35,728 bases of DNA from CAZNJQ01 sp964573545. GTDB lineage: Bacteria > Patescibacteriota > Minisyncoccia > Phycocordibacterales > UBA2135. The translations under genes were made by a program, and so were the position numbers. A model generated the notes under the pieces. That model was not told the origin of the DNA. It made no database searches and saw nothing but the letters and a program-made list of their open reading frames with translations. This document shows positions 7,070 to 13,651 of this stretch, piece after piece. Position 1 is the first letter of the stretch. Each line of letters starts with the position of its first letter. The stretch spans positions 1 through 35,728 of the forward strand of contig CAZNJQ010000006.1 of the NCBI GenBank assembly GCA_964573545.1. Reading direction: 5' to 3'.

Positions 7070-8377
7070 TCAATTCTCTGGAACGGAAAACGTACCGACC
7101 GTGCAATTATTGCTTTCATCCGTTTCAAAGACTTCATTGTTACCGTCTGCGCATATCTCATATCGATGGTCTCCCACTGTCGCCTTCCATATGGTCTTCC
7201 ATTCGACCTTCTCAGACACCCCGACCGAAAGACTGGAAATGCGATAATTTCCCAGCAGTGTGTCGTCTATTTTAAGGCGCGTGTACGAACCACTTGTCCT
7301 GCTAACTCCGATATTCTTGACATCAACAAAGAACGAAACAGGGTTCCCTTCCGCCGGGGCCGCCGGAAGCATGGCGGCGTTTGAGGCGATAAGGTCGCCG
7401 CTTGTTTCCGCGCCCTGCACGGTGAAGACAAGCGATACGCAATTATTTTTCTCGTCTAATTCAAAAAGAGCGTTCGCGGTATCGGTGCATACTTCAGCAC
7501 GGTGCGTACCCGGTTTTTGGAACCACGCGCCTCGCCATATCTTCGTTTCTTGGTCTCCTTTTTTAAGAGACAGCGTCTCAAGCTCCGCAAGTGTCACGTT
7601 ACGGCTGCCATCATTCCCTTCATCGATAGAAAGCCTCGTATTGAAAGAATCCACCGCATCCGCATCGCCGATGTTTTTTATAATAACCGAAAAGCTAAGC
7701 GGCGTCCCGGGAATAAGCGCTGCGCCGTAATGCGACAGTGTAACCGCCGTAACGTCAGGTGCAGGACCAGCACTCTCCGGCACCGGAGGAGGAGGTACGA
7801 CAATCGGAGCAGGGTCCGGAGGCATAACGAGAACTTCTTTCTTTACCTCGACAACGGGCGCTGATTTTTTTGGTGGTGGCGGCGGAGGTTCTGCCTCTGT
7901 ATCTTTGCCTTCCGCTACGGACTCACTGGAGGACGTATCTGAAGCATTACCCTCTTCGAGAGCCACAACTCCCTCAACGACCGCGGCATCTTGAGTAGCA
8001 GTCATGTCCGCTGCAGGGACAACAACAGTATCTCCGAGGCCGGCACGCCAATCGGCGGTAAGCTCCACTTTTAAGAAGCGAACACCCATTGATATATTTT
8101 CTTTCGCGTGCGCGATAAATGACGAATGTGTCCCCCAAAAAAATACTCCAGCTAAAATAGCGACAGCCCCCAAGGCCAATAAATCTTTAAAGATGGGAAA
8201 TGTTCCGTTCAAAGTGATGCGGGGGAGGTGGAAAAAATCCGCGTGTGCCTTCCTCCTTCCGCGACGGAGGCGATTCTGCGCATAGAGAACATAGAGCGAG
8301 GTTAAAAACGCAAACGCCGCGATGGTTGTCGCGGTTCGCGGACTATCCACAATATCCAAAAAGGCCTCAAACTCCAT
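7070..8377 (-). CDS. Membrane-anchored protein with two CARDB domains
   Basis: 435 residues. Two hydrophobic segments (about 17-34 and 64-84) are followed by an acidic, Ser/Thr/Pro-rich linker with a run of six prolines and KK at about 164-173. Then come two tandem CARDB-type Ig-like domains (about 210-320 and 325-430). Each has the family signature: KNIG, an N-terminal 'P..G.P..F' start, a W-containing strand and a final C-D-x-x-N...E.DE.NNC segment. CARDB domains usually act in adhesion or as scaffolds on the cell surface. The paired cysteines (EVCTD/NNC and EICAD/NNC) could form one disulfide per domain. First gene of the CARDB-DoxX-SDR group, with its own promoter upstream. Confidence 0.85.
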   Translation of the reverse strand: MEFEAFLDIVDSPRTATTIAAFAFLTSLYVLYAQNRLRRGRRKAHADFFHLPRITLNGTFPIFKDLLALGAVAILAGVFFWGTHSSFIAHAKENISMGVRFLKVELTADWRAGLGDTVVVPAADMTATQDAAVVEGVVALEEGNASDTSSSESVAEGKDTEAEPPPPPPKKSAPVVEVKKEVLVMPPDPAPIVVPPPPVPESAGPAPDVTAVTLSHYGAALIPGTPLSFSVIIKNIGDADAVDSFNTRLSIDEGNDGSRNVTLAELETLSLKKGDQETKIWRGAWFQKPGTHRAEVCTDTANALFELDEKNNCVSLVFTVQGAETSGDLIASNAAMLPAAPAEGNPVSFFVDVKNIGVSRTSGSYTRLKIDDTLLGNYRISSLSVGVSEKVEWKTIWKATVGDHRYEICADGNNEVFETDESNNCTVGTFSVPEN

Positions 8378-8398
8378 AGTAGGTGTGGGATATATACA

Positions 8399-8436
8399 AT
8401 AGTATGTATTTTCACCGTTTTAGACAAGAAACGGTG
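8399..8436 (-). promoter_or_regulatory. Promoter with inverted repeat for the CARDB gene
   Basis: Minus strand: TTGTCT (8422-8427), 17-base spacer, TACTAT (8399-8404). CACCGTTT (8413-8420) and AAACGGTG (8429-8436) form a perfect 8-bp inverted repeat with an 8-base centre that covers the -35 box. This position would suit a repressor. The rest of 8437-8488 shows nothing. Confidence 0.45.
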
Positions 8437-8488
8437 TGCACAAACGACATCAGCATCCCTAATCCTCACAGATAACAGCCGATGTTTT

Positions 8489-10546
8489 TCACAACGGCAA
8501 CGCAAGCCGCATGCGTTTGAGCGAGAGCGCGTTTATGACGACAATCACCGTCGAAAGACTCATGGCAAGCGCGCCGATTTCGGGACGAAGGAAAATGCCC
8601 CATGCGGCGAACGCTCCCGCCGCCGCAGGTATAGCGATGATGTTGTATCCAAGCGCCCACGCAAGATTCTGTATCATCTTACGATATACTTTCCGCGCGA
8701 GCATGACGAGCCGCGCCACGTCGCTTGGATTATTCCGCATAAGCACCACATCCCCCGCTTCAACGGCAAGGTCGGTGCCTGCGCCGATCGCGATGCCGGC
8801 ATCCGCCTGGGTGAGCGCCGGAGCGTCGTTCACGCCGTCGCCGACCATAAGCACTACCGCTCCTCCGCCCTGGAGCTTCTTTACATAGGAATATTTATCC
8901 TTCGGCAGAACTCCCGCAAAGTAGGTATCAATGCCGAGCTCTTCTGCAACGCCTTTCGCGACGGATTCGGTGTCGCCCGTGAGCATCGCCACTTTGACGC
9001 CAAGTCGGTGGAGCGCACGCACCGCGTCAAACGATTCGGCTTTTATGTTGTCAGAAAGAGCAATGATGCCAACGAGACGCTTCTCGTCACTGACATAAAT
9101 GACCGTCTTGCCTTTTGCTGAAAAAATTTCACCCTTCTCTTTTTCTTCTTCCCTCAGAGAAATATGCAAGTCCTCCATGAGCGCCTTGTTGCCGACCGCC
9201 CATAAACTGCCATGCGACCGCGCGGTGCTCCCTTTACCGCTTATATTTTTAAAATCAGAGACATCGTCCGGCTCTATACCGCGTTCTTCCGCATAACGGA
9301 CTATCGAACGCCCGATAACGTGCGATGAATACCTGTCGACAGACGCGGCGATGCGGAGTACATCATCCCCAGAGACATCTGTAAGAGGAACGATGTCCGT
9401 TACGCCGAACTCACCTTTCGTGAGCGTCCCTGTTTTATCGAAAATAACATATTCTGCCTTTCGTATCGTCTCTATCTTCGCGAGATTCTTGATAAAAATT
9501 CCGTTTCTGACGGCAAGCGTCGTTGTTATCGTCGTGACCGCCGGAATGGCAAGCCCCAGAGCGTGCGGGCACGCGATAACAAGAACCGTGATGGCAAGCG
9601 TCATGGCGAATACGAACGACTCGCCTAAAAGCACGGACCACACAAGGAGTGTGAGAAGCGCCACAACGACGGCAATAAAAGTGAGCGCCGCGGAGGCTGT
9701 GTCGGCGATACGTTGCGAACGCGGCTTCGTACGCTGTGCTTCTCCGACAAGTTTTTGTATCTGACCGACAGTCGAATACTCCCCGACGCGTGTCAGAGTA
9801 ACAGTAAGCGCCCCGTCAATAGATACGGAGCCCGCGACCACAAAATCTCCTTTCTTTTTCTCGATTGGTTTCGATTCACCTGATATGAGAGACTCGTCGA
9901 CATTAGAGAGTCCGCTCTCCACTGTCCCGTCCGCAGGGATTTTCTCTCCGTGTCGGACAATAACCGTGTCCCCGACAGCAAGCTCAGGAACATCAATATC
10001 CTCTTCTTTCCCATTCCTTACGCGGTGCGCTTTTTTAGGTAAAAGCTTCGCGACTTCAGCGAGAGCATTCCCTGCGGCCGCAGAAGAGCGCGCCTCAAGA
10101 TAGTGGCCGAACAAAAGTACCCAGATGAGCGTAGAAATCTCGAGATAAAACTGGGTACCGATCTCGGGAATAAATGTCGATGCGACAGAGAAAAAATATC
10201 CCGCGCCGACGGCAAGCGAGACCAACGTCATCATGCCGTATTTTCGTGCGCGAATTTCGTGAAGCGCGTGTTTGAAAAATATGAGAGAAAAGCCGAATAT
10301 GACTGTCGCAATGGCAAACTCCGCCCATGCGCCAAACGGTATCATGCCGATACCGAAAAATTCCGTAACCATCTCATCCGTGAGGAGAAGCGGCACTAAA
10401 AGAATCGTAACGATGATGAACCGGCGCAAAAAATCTTGCGCGGAGCCATGGTTCACCGCGCTATGCTCGGCATGCGCAGTGTGCGTAACGCCTCCTGTAT
10501 GCGTGCCGCCTGTATGGCAGCATGAAGTGTCAATATGGTGCTCCAT
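8489..10546 (-). CDS. copB: Copper-translocating P-type ATPase, CopB type
   Basis: Heavy-metal P1B ATPase of 685 residues that pumps copper or silver out of the cytoplasm using ATP. The N-terminus is His- and Cys-rich (HH, CCH, HTGG, HTAHAEH in the first 33 residues) in place of a CxxC heavy-metal domain. The membrane metal-site motif is CPH (326-328), diagnostic of the CopB-like P1B-3 group rather than the CPC of CopA. Other motifs: GESKP (223-227), DKTGT with the phosphorylated aspartate (370-374), TGDTES, and GDGVNDAP. The usual SEHP nucleotide-binding loop reads SSHVIG (407-412), so the proline of the HP motif is replaced. Last gene of the csoR operon, starting three bases after the ccdA stop; it has no terminator I can see. 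Confidence 0.95.
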   Translation of the reverse strand: MEHHIDTSCCHTGGTHTGGVTHTAHAEHSAVNHGSAQDFLRRFIIVTILLVPLLLTDEMVTEFFGIGMIPFGAWAEFAIATVIFGFSLIFFKHALHEIRARKYGMMTLVSLAVGAGYFFSVASTFIPEIGTQFYLEISTLIWVLLFGHYLEARSSAAAGNALAEVAKLLPKKAHRVRNGKEEDIDVPELAVGDTVIVRHGEKIPADGTVESGLSNVDESLISGESKPIEKKKGDFVVAGSVSIDGALTVTLTRVGEYSTVGQIQKLVGEAQRTKPRSQRIADTASAALTFIAVVVALLTLLVWSVLLGESFVFAMTLAITVLVIACPHALGLAIPAVTTITTTLAVRNGIFIKNLAKIETIRKAEYVIFDKTGTLTKGEFGVTDIVPLTDVSGDDVLRIAASVDRYSSHVIGRSIVRYAEERGIEPDDVSDFKNISGKGSTARSHGSLWAVGNKALMEDLHISLREEEKEKGEIFSAKGKTVIYVSDEKRLVGIIALSDNIKAESFDAVRALHRLGVKVAMLTGDTESVAKGVAEELGIDTYFAGVLPKDKYSYVKKLQGGGAVVLMVGDGVNDAPALTQADAGIAIGAGTDLAVEAGDVVLMRNNPSDVARLVMLARKVYRKMIQNLAWALGYNIIAIPAAAGAFAAWGIFLRPEIGALAMSLSTVIVVINALSLKRMRLALPL

Positions 10547-10549
10547 AAT

Positions 10550-11428
10550 TCAATGGCATGGCGTATGGTCTGTCTTTTTGCGCCGTATGGAATACGCGAG
10601 AAATATGAATAATCCGGCGATACCGACGCCCCACACCGCATCCGGCACGACGGAGAGTGTCGTGAGCACGGTCTGAGACCAACCGGAAAGCGCAAACCCC
10701 AAAGATTCCTGATGTTCCGGAGACCAGTACGCATTATCCGTCATGCCCAAAACAAACATCGTGCCGCCGATCAAAAAGAACATCGCCGACGCCAAAAGAT
10801 TCGTCGAATGAATGGTGATACGTTTTCCGAAAAACGGGAACGTGAAAAATCTTCCCTGCACAAAAGATGAGTTCTCGATTTTGTATCTGTCGTAGAAATA
10901 CGCGGCGGCAAAAAGCGGAAATGTCATGCCGAACACGTATGCGGATACGACGACAAGCGCTTTTGCAAAGCTTCCCGACGCGATCGCAAGGGTCATTGCG
11001 CCGGCAAGAACCGGAGCGCAGCAGGACGTCGCAGCACCGGAGAGAATGCCGATGAAATACACCGATACGGGATGCGCGCCATCCGCGAGCCGGTCTTTCC
11101 GCATAAACGCAGGCAATGGAATTGCCAACCCTTTTCCTTGAAGCGAGAGAACAGCGAGAATGAGCATGAACGCGCCACCCAAAATCCACAATTCGTTATG
11201 GAAATCGCGGAATATCTGCGCAAGAAACGCGGCGCCAAGCCCGATAGGGATGAGTATCGTTGCAATACCTCCGAAAAACAAGAACGTCATCCACGCTATA
11301 TTTTTTTTCTCCCTGAATACGGATGCGCAATACGCCGGCAGAAGCACGGTAATGCAACACGGCGCAAAAAGCGCTATCATGCCTGCAACAAACGACGCAA
11401 GTATGGATGCCCCGAAGAGAATGTCCAT
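10550..11428 (-). CDS. ccdA: CcdA/DsbD-type thiol-disulfide membrane transporter
   Basis: 292 residues with at least six membrane helices. The two redox-active cysteine pairs characteristic of CcdA/DsbD-beta proteins are in APCCITV in the first helix (about 23-29) and SCCAPVLAG (about 134-142), both next to proline. This family carries reducing equivalents across the membrane to extracytoplasmic thiol proteins, for example in cytochrome c maturation or copper-site assembly. Here it lies between a DUF1573 protein and a copper ATPase, so a role in keeping exported copper-binding cysteines reduced is plausible but inferred. Two-base gap after the preceding gene and three-base gap before copB indicate one transcript. 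Confidence 0.88.
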   Translation of the reverse strand: MDILFGASILASFVAGMIALFAPCCITVLLPAYCASVFREKKNIAWMTFLFFGGIATILIPIGLGAAFLAQIFRDFHNELWILGGAFMLILAVLSLQGKGLAIPLPAFMRKDRLADGAHPVSVYFIGILSGAATSCCAPVLAGAMTLAIASGSFAKALVVVSAYVFGMTFPLFAAAYFYDRYKIENSSFVQGRFFTFPFFGKRITIHSTNLLASAMFFLIGGTMFVLGMTDNAYWSPEHQESLGFALSGWSQTVLTTLSVVPDAVWGVGIAGLFIFLAYSIRRKKTDHTPCH

Positions 11429-11430
11429 AT

Positions 11431-11931
11431 CTAATTTTCCACGAGCGCGCTGAAACGAACCTCTAAATCAGGTGTCTGCCGTGAATTTGTTTTTATGTAA
11501 ATCGATCGACTCGCAAGCCCTACTCCTGCCGGACCGTGTGCCGCTGGGTCGAATAGTGCACGGACGGTCACGGTACCCCCGGGGGCAATCCGTATACTCC
11601 GTCCTACCCCGCCCGATGCGCCGCCCTCGTGTCCTCCCATGCCGAATATCCCCATCGTACGCCCCGAGGAATCGAGAATCTCTGCTTTTGTGCACATGCA
11701 CGAAGTGAAGACATCCTGTATAAGTATCGCCGATGCTCCGTCATTGCTCACTGTATAATCCGTCCGGACAATGCCGTCACCCATGGAGATTTCTCCGAAA
11801 TCGTATGTAAGAGGATGAGCGACAAGCGACGAATCGACGGCAGAGGCATTCGCTCCGTCGAAAAACCGGGGGAAAAATATCCCCGCCGCCGCAAGGATCA
11901 ATATGCCAATGATGAGTGCTTTTGAATTCAT
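11431..11931 (-). CDS. Membrane-anchored DUF1573 domain protein
   Basis: 166 residues. An N-terminal hydrophobic segment (about 5-20) anchors an Ig-like domain of the DUF1573 type: YDFGEIS near 45, the TSCMCTKAE cysteine motif near 80-88, and PGGTVTVRALFDP. DUF1573 proteins are extracytoplasmic and of uncertain function. The C-M-C motif could bind a metal or exchange disulfides, which fits the adjacent ccdA and copB. A glycine-rich loop (GMGGHEGGASGG) around residue 100 holds a histidine. Second gene of the csoR operon. Confidence 0.85.
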   Translation of the reverse strand: MNSKALIIGILILAAAGIFFPRFFDGANASAVDSSLVAHPLTYDFGEISMGDGIVRTDYTVSNDGASAILIQDVFTSCMCTKAEILDSSGRTMGIFGMGGHEGGASGGVGRSIRIAPGGTVTVRALFDPAAHGPAGVGLASRSIYIKTNSRQTPDLEVRFSALVEN

Positions 11932-11951
11932 AGCGTAGTATAAAAAAATTA

Positions 11952-12221
11952 TTATTTTTTCTTTGACACTTTATACACCGATAAAATTTCCCGAATCGCT
12001 TTTTTGTGAGCACCGCTCTTCATTTGCAGAACCACATGGGTCTCTAAATGGTTTTGGAGCATGACATCCTCAACCGAGGAAAGCGCTTGCCGTATCGCAG
12101 ACGTTTGCCCGATAACGGTGATACAGTATTCATCGCGCTCCACCATCTTCTGAAGTCCGCGGATCTGGCCCTCAATAATCTTAAGGCGGCGCATAAGCCG
12201 ATTCTTAACCTCTTTTTTCAT
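11952..12221 (-). CDS. csoR: CsoR-family metal-sensing repressor
   Basis: 89 residues, all-helical CsoR/RcnR family (DUF156). The signature N-terminal RRLKIIEGQIRGLQKMV is present. Aligning by spacing to the copper ligands C36-H61-C65 of mycobacterial CsoR gives C33-H58-H62 here: the first two ligands are kept and the third Cys is a His. This sits between the copper (C-H-C) and nickel/cobalt (H-C-H-H) types, but residue 3 is Lys, so the RcnR N-terminal His is missing. Context with copB and a CsoR-type operator in its own promoter argues for copper. It heads the operon and is probably autoregulated. Confidence 0.93.
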   Translation of the reverse strand: MKKEVKNRLMRRLKIIEGQIRGLQKMVERDEYCITVIGQTSAIRQALSSVEDVMLQNHLETHVVLQMKSGAHKKAIREILSVYKVSKKK

Positions 12222-12232
12222 AGATACAGACC

Positions 12233-12262
12233 ATCATACCCCCCTGGGGTATGTGATGTCAA
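12233..12262 (-). promoter_or_regulatory. csoR operon promoter with CsoR-type operator in the spacer
   Basis: Minus strand: TTGACA (12257-12262), an 18-base spacer and TATGAT (12233-12238). The near-palindrome ATACCCCCCTGGGGTAT (12236-12252) fills the spacer and is of the G/C-tract form recognised by CsoR proteins. A bound repressor would block RNA polymerase, and metal would release it. The predicted transcription start near 12226 leaves only about 5 bases before the csoR ATG. Confidence 0.85.
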
Positions 12263-12291
12263 CCCCGTCGTTCGCGAACGACGGGGTTGAC
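12258..12291. repeat. 34-bp perfect palindrome, family 1, copy 1
   Basis: GTCAACCCCGTCGTTCG (12258-12274) followed directly by its exact reverse complement (12275-12291). Its outer edge overlaps the TTGACA box of the csoR promoter. A degenerate copy of the core follows at 12291-12314. Copy 2 is at 12722-12755, and the core recurs at 26135-26162. Confidence 0.9.
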
Positions 12292-12328
12292 CCTGTCACT
12301 CGCGAAGGGCGGGGTAAACCCCATGTAT

Positions 12329-12356
12329 AAAAAACCGCTCCTTAAAGAAGCGGTTT
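12329..12356 (-). terminator. Intrinsic terminator of the lipoprotein gene
   Basis: On the minus strand AAACCGCT (12349-12356) pairs with AGCGGTTT (12332-12339), followed by a T run (12329-12334). It overlaps the stop codon. Confidence 0.8.
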
Positions 12357-12669
12357 AATCATGGAACCATCCGTGCGTCAGATGGTGAAGCTCGTGCCCG
12401 CAGGCAATAAAATCTTCTTTCGTGCAATAAATGATATTGAGGGGCGGAATTGCGAACCCCCGGACATCCTTCTCTGGGTCTGCAAGAGGCCATAGTTCGC
12501 GATATTTCTTGTTGATGGTCTCGTGGTCGGCGTAGATGACCGTGACCTGATTCAAGGTATGCACCTCAAGACCCTCGGTGTTCCCAAGAGCTATCGCCGG
12601 GAGAAACGAGCATCCGGACAGGAAGACAAGGGCGCACAGTGAAAAGAAAAATCTCCGCGCCGTGTCCAT
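12355..12669 (-). CDS. Small lipoprotein with HExxH motif
   Basis: 104 residues. The N-terminus has arginines, a hydrophobic core (FFFSLCALVFLS) and a lipobox LSGC, so it is probably lipid-anchored at the cell surface after cleavage before Cys20. Near the C-terminus GHELHHLTHGWFHD contains HExxH, the zinc-binding pattern of many metalloproteases, with further histidines and an aspartate close by. The protein is too short for a full protease domain of a known class, and HExxH alone is weak evidence. The gene is bracketed by two 34-bp palindromes about 460 bp apart. Confidence 0.8.
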   Translation of the reverse strand: MDTARRFFFSLCALVFLSGCSFLPAIALGNTEGLEVHTLNQVTVIYADHETINKKYRELWPLADPEKDVRGFAIPPLNIIYCTKEDFIACGHELHHLTHGWFHD

Positions 12670-12721
12670 GGTGTCGCTCCACTACCCTCTCATGAAAGTG
12701 TAGCGCGTAAAAAAAGAGCGC

Positions 12722-12755
12722 GTCAACCCCGTCACTCGCGAGTGACGGGGTTGAC
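12722..12755. repeat. 34-bp perfect palindrome, family 1, copy 2
   Basis: GTCAACCCCGTCACTCG (12722-12738) followed by its exact reverse complement (12739-12755). It differs from copy 1 only in the pairs around the TCGCGA centre, and each change is matched on the other arm. It lies between the lipoprotein gene and the gene at 12781. Confidence 0.9.
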
Positions 12756-12780
12756 TGTCGGCCATCCGGCCTAAAAACGA

Positions 12781-13302
12781 TTACCTAAAGAACAAGACAA
12801 TCTTCCGGAGCGACACATTATCCCAATGGCGCGCATAGATGGGCAGCCGCCACTTGATCCGCTTCATTCTCGTGCCCCATCGTTCGTAGATTACCCGAGC
12901 CGCCTCGTGTATCGAGCGCACACATGCGTCATCTTCTTTCTCTGCGGTAAAAGGTATCAGAATGCCGTCAGGCCAAACCGACACATACGGTTTCCACTGG
13001 TCGTATCGCGCCTTCCCGTGTTCGCGTATCGCACCAGAACTCCACACGTGGGGAGAGATAGCGATGACGACGTCGGCGCGACGTATCGCCTCCTGGTCGT
13101 TCTCCCATCTCATGTCCTGAAGTCTCAGGTCCGGCTCCGGCATCGGTCCGGGAATTTCCGGAACCTCTTCTTCTATCACCGGATGGAAAACATCCATTCC
13201 GTACTCCTCAAGGGTAGCCTTCTCCCGTCGGGCATTTTCGACTAATTCGGGGCGGCTTACCCCTGTCATCTTACATGCCACATATACGCGTAGCTTTCTC
13301 AT
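12781..13302 (-). CDS. Nucleoside 2-deoxyribosyltransferase-like protein
   Basis: 173 residues from the ATG at 13302; longer upstream reading adds low-complexity residues and would cross the promoter. The fold pattern of the nucleoside 2-deoxyribosyltransferase / DUF4406 superfamily is visible: a first strand RVYVACKMTG, a middle helix carrying ENDQEAIRRADVVIAISP (about 88-105), and SSGAIREHGKA, where the family has a substrate-binding glutamate in 'S.G...E.G.A'. Members exchange or hydrolyse the sugar of nucleosides. The C-terminal 30 residues are basic and aromatic. Activity is not certain, since several relatives are non-enzymatic or act on other nucleotides. It is divergent from the mini-protein at 13418. 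Confidence 0.72.
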   Translation of the reverse strand: MRKLRVYVACKMTGVSRPELVENARREKATLEEYGMDVFHPVIEEEVPEIPGPMPEPDLRLQDMRWENDQEAIRRADVVIAISPHVWSSGAIREHGKARYDQWKPYVSVWPDGILIPFTAEKEDDACVRSIHEAARVIYERWGTRMKRIKWRLPIYARHWDNVSLRKIVLFFR

Positions 13303-13308
13303 GTGAGC

Positions 13309-13317
13309 ATAATACCA
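13309..13317 (-). promoter_or_regulatory. Extended -10 promoter, leaderless arrangement
   Basis: TG, one base, then TATTAT (13309-13314) on the minus strand, exactly six bases before the ATG at 13302. This predicts that the mRNA starts at the start codon. Confidence 0.55.
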
Positions 13318-13402
13318 TAAACATAAAGGCTTTCTAGCCGCACTATAGCACAGAGCGTCATTTCTGCGCAGAGATAATGAATGCGCCCGATGTACCGACG
13401 CG

Positions 13403-13411
13403 TGATATACT
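13403..13411 (+). promoter_or_regulatory. Extended -10 promoter, leaderless arrangement
   Basis: TGATATACT (TG 13403-13404, hexamer 13406-13411), six bases before the ATG at 13418. The predicted first transcribed base is the A of the start codon. The same nonamer precedes nirK. Confidence 0.6.
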
Positions 13412-13417
13412 GAATAT

Positions 13418-13546
13418 ATGATGGGGTATTGGTATGGGTCGATGATGGGAGGGTTCGGAGCACTGGGGGCGCTTATCTCGCTTGTAGTGCTTATCGACCT
13501 CATCCTTCTCGGCATCTGGCTCTGGCAGCACATCTCGAAGCAATAA
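13418..13546 (+). CDS. 42-residue Met-rich membrane mini-protein
   Basis: A short frame from ATG 13418 (or the next ATG, 13421) to TAA 13544-13546. The N-terminus MMGYWYGSMMGG is rich in Met, Gly, Tyr and Trp. A hydrophobic helix follows (about 16-36), and the end is WQHISKQ. This is a convincing single-pass membrane protein, with a well-placed extended -10 box. The two Met pairs could bind copper(I), and the copper operon is about 1.2 kb away, but that link is only a suggestion. It is too short for standard gene callers. A weak hairpin with T-rich tail (ACAGAG/CTCTGT, 13610-13632) may end its transcript. Confidence 0.72.
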   Translation: MMGYWYGSMMGGFGALGALISLVVLIDLILLGIWLWQHISKQ

Positions 13547-13609
13547 TCGTATCGTAATGGTACGACACAAAACACACCTTCCATGGTGCGCATGTTTCTT
13601 TTGTCTGAT

Positions 13610-13632
13610 ACAGAGCGTATCTCTGTTTTCTT
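13610..13632 (+). terminator. Weak terminator-like hairpin
   Basis: ACAGAG, loop CGTAT, CTCTGT, then TTTCTTC. Low GC stem of 6 bp; uncertain. Confidence 0.35.
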
Positions 13633-13651
13633 CGGCGACCAGAAGAAGATA

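Noticed and set aside
12355..12669. Calling the HExxH lipoprotein a metalloprotease
   Set aside because: HExxH is short and frequent, and the protein lacks a recognisable third ligand and domain size.
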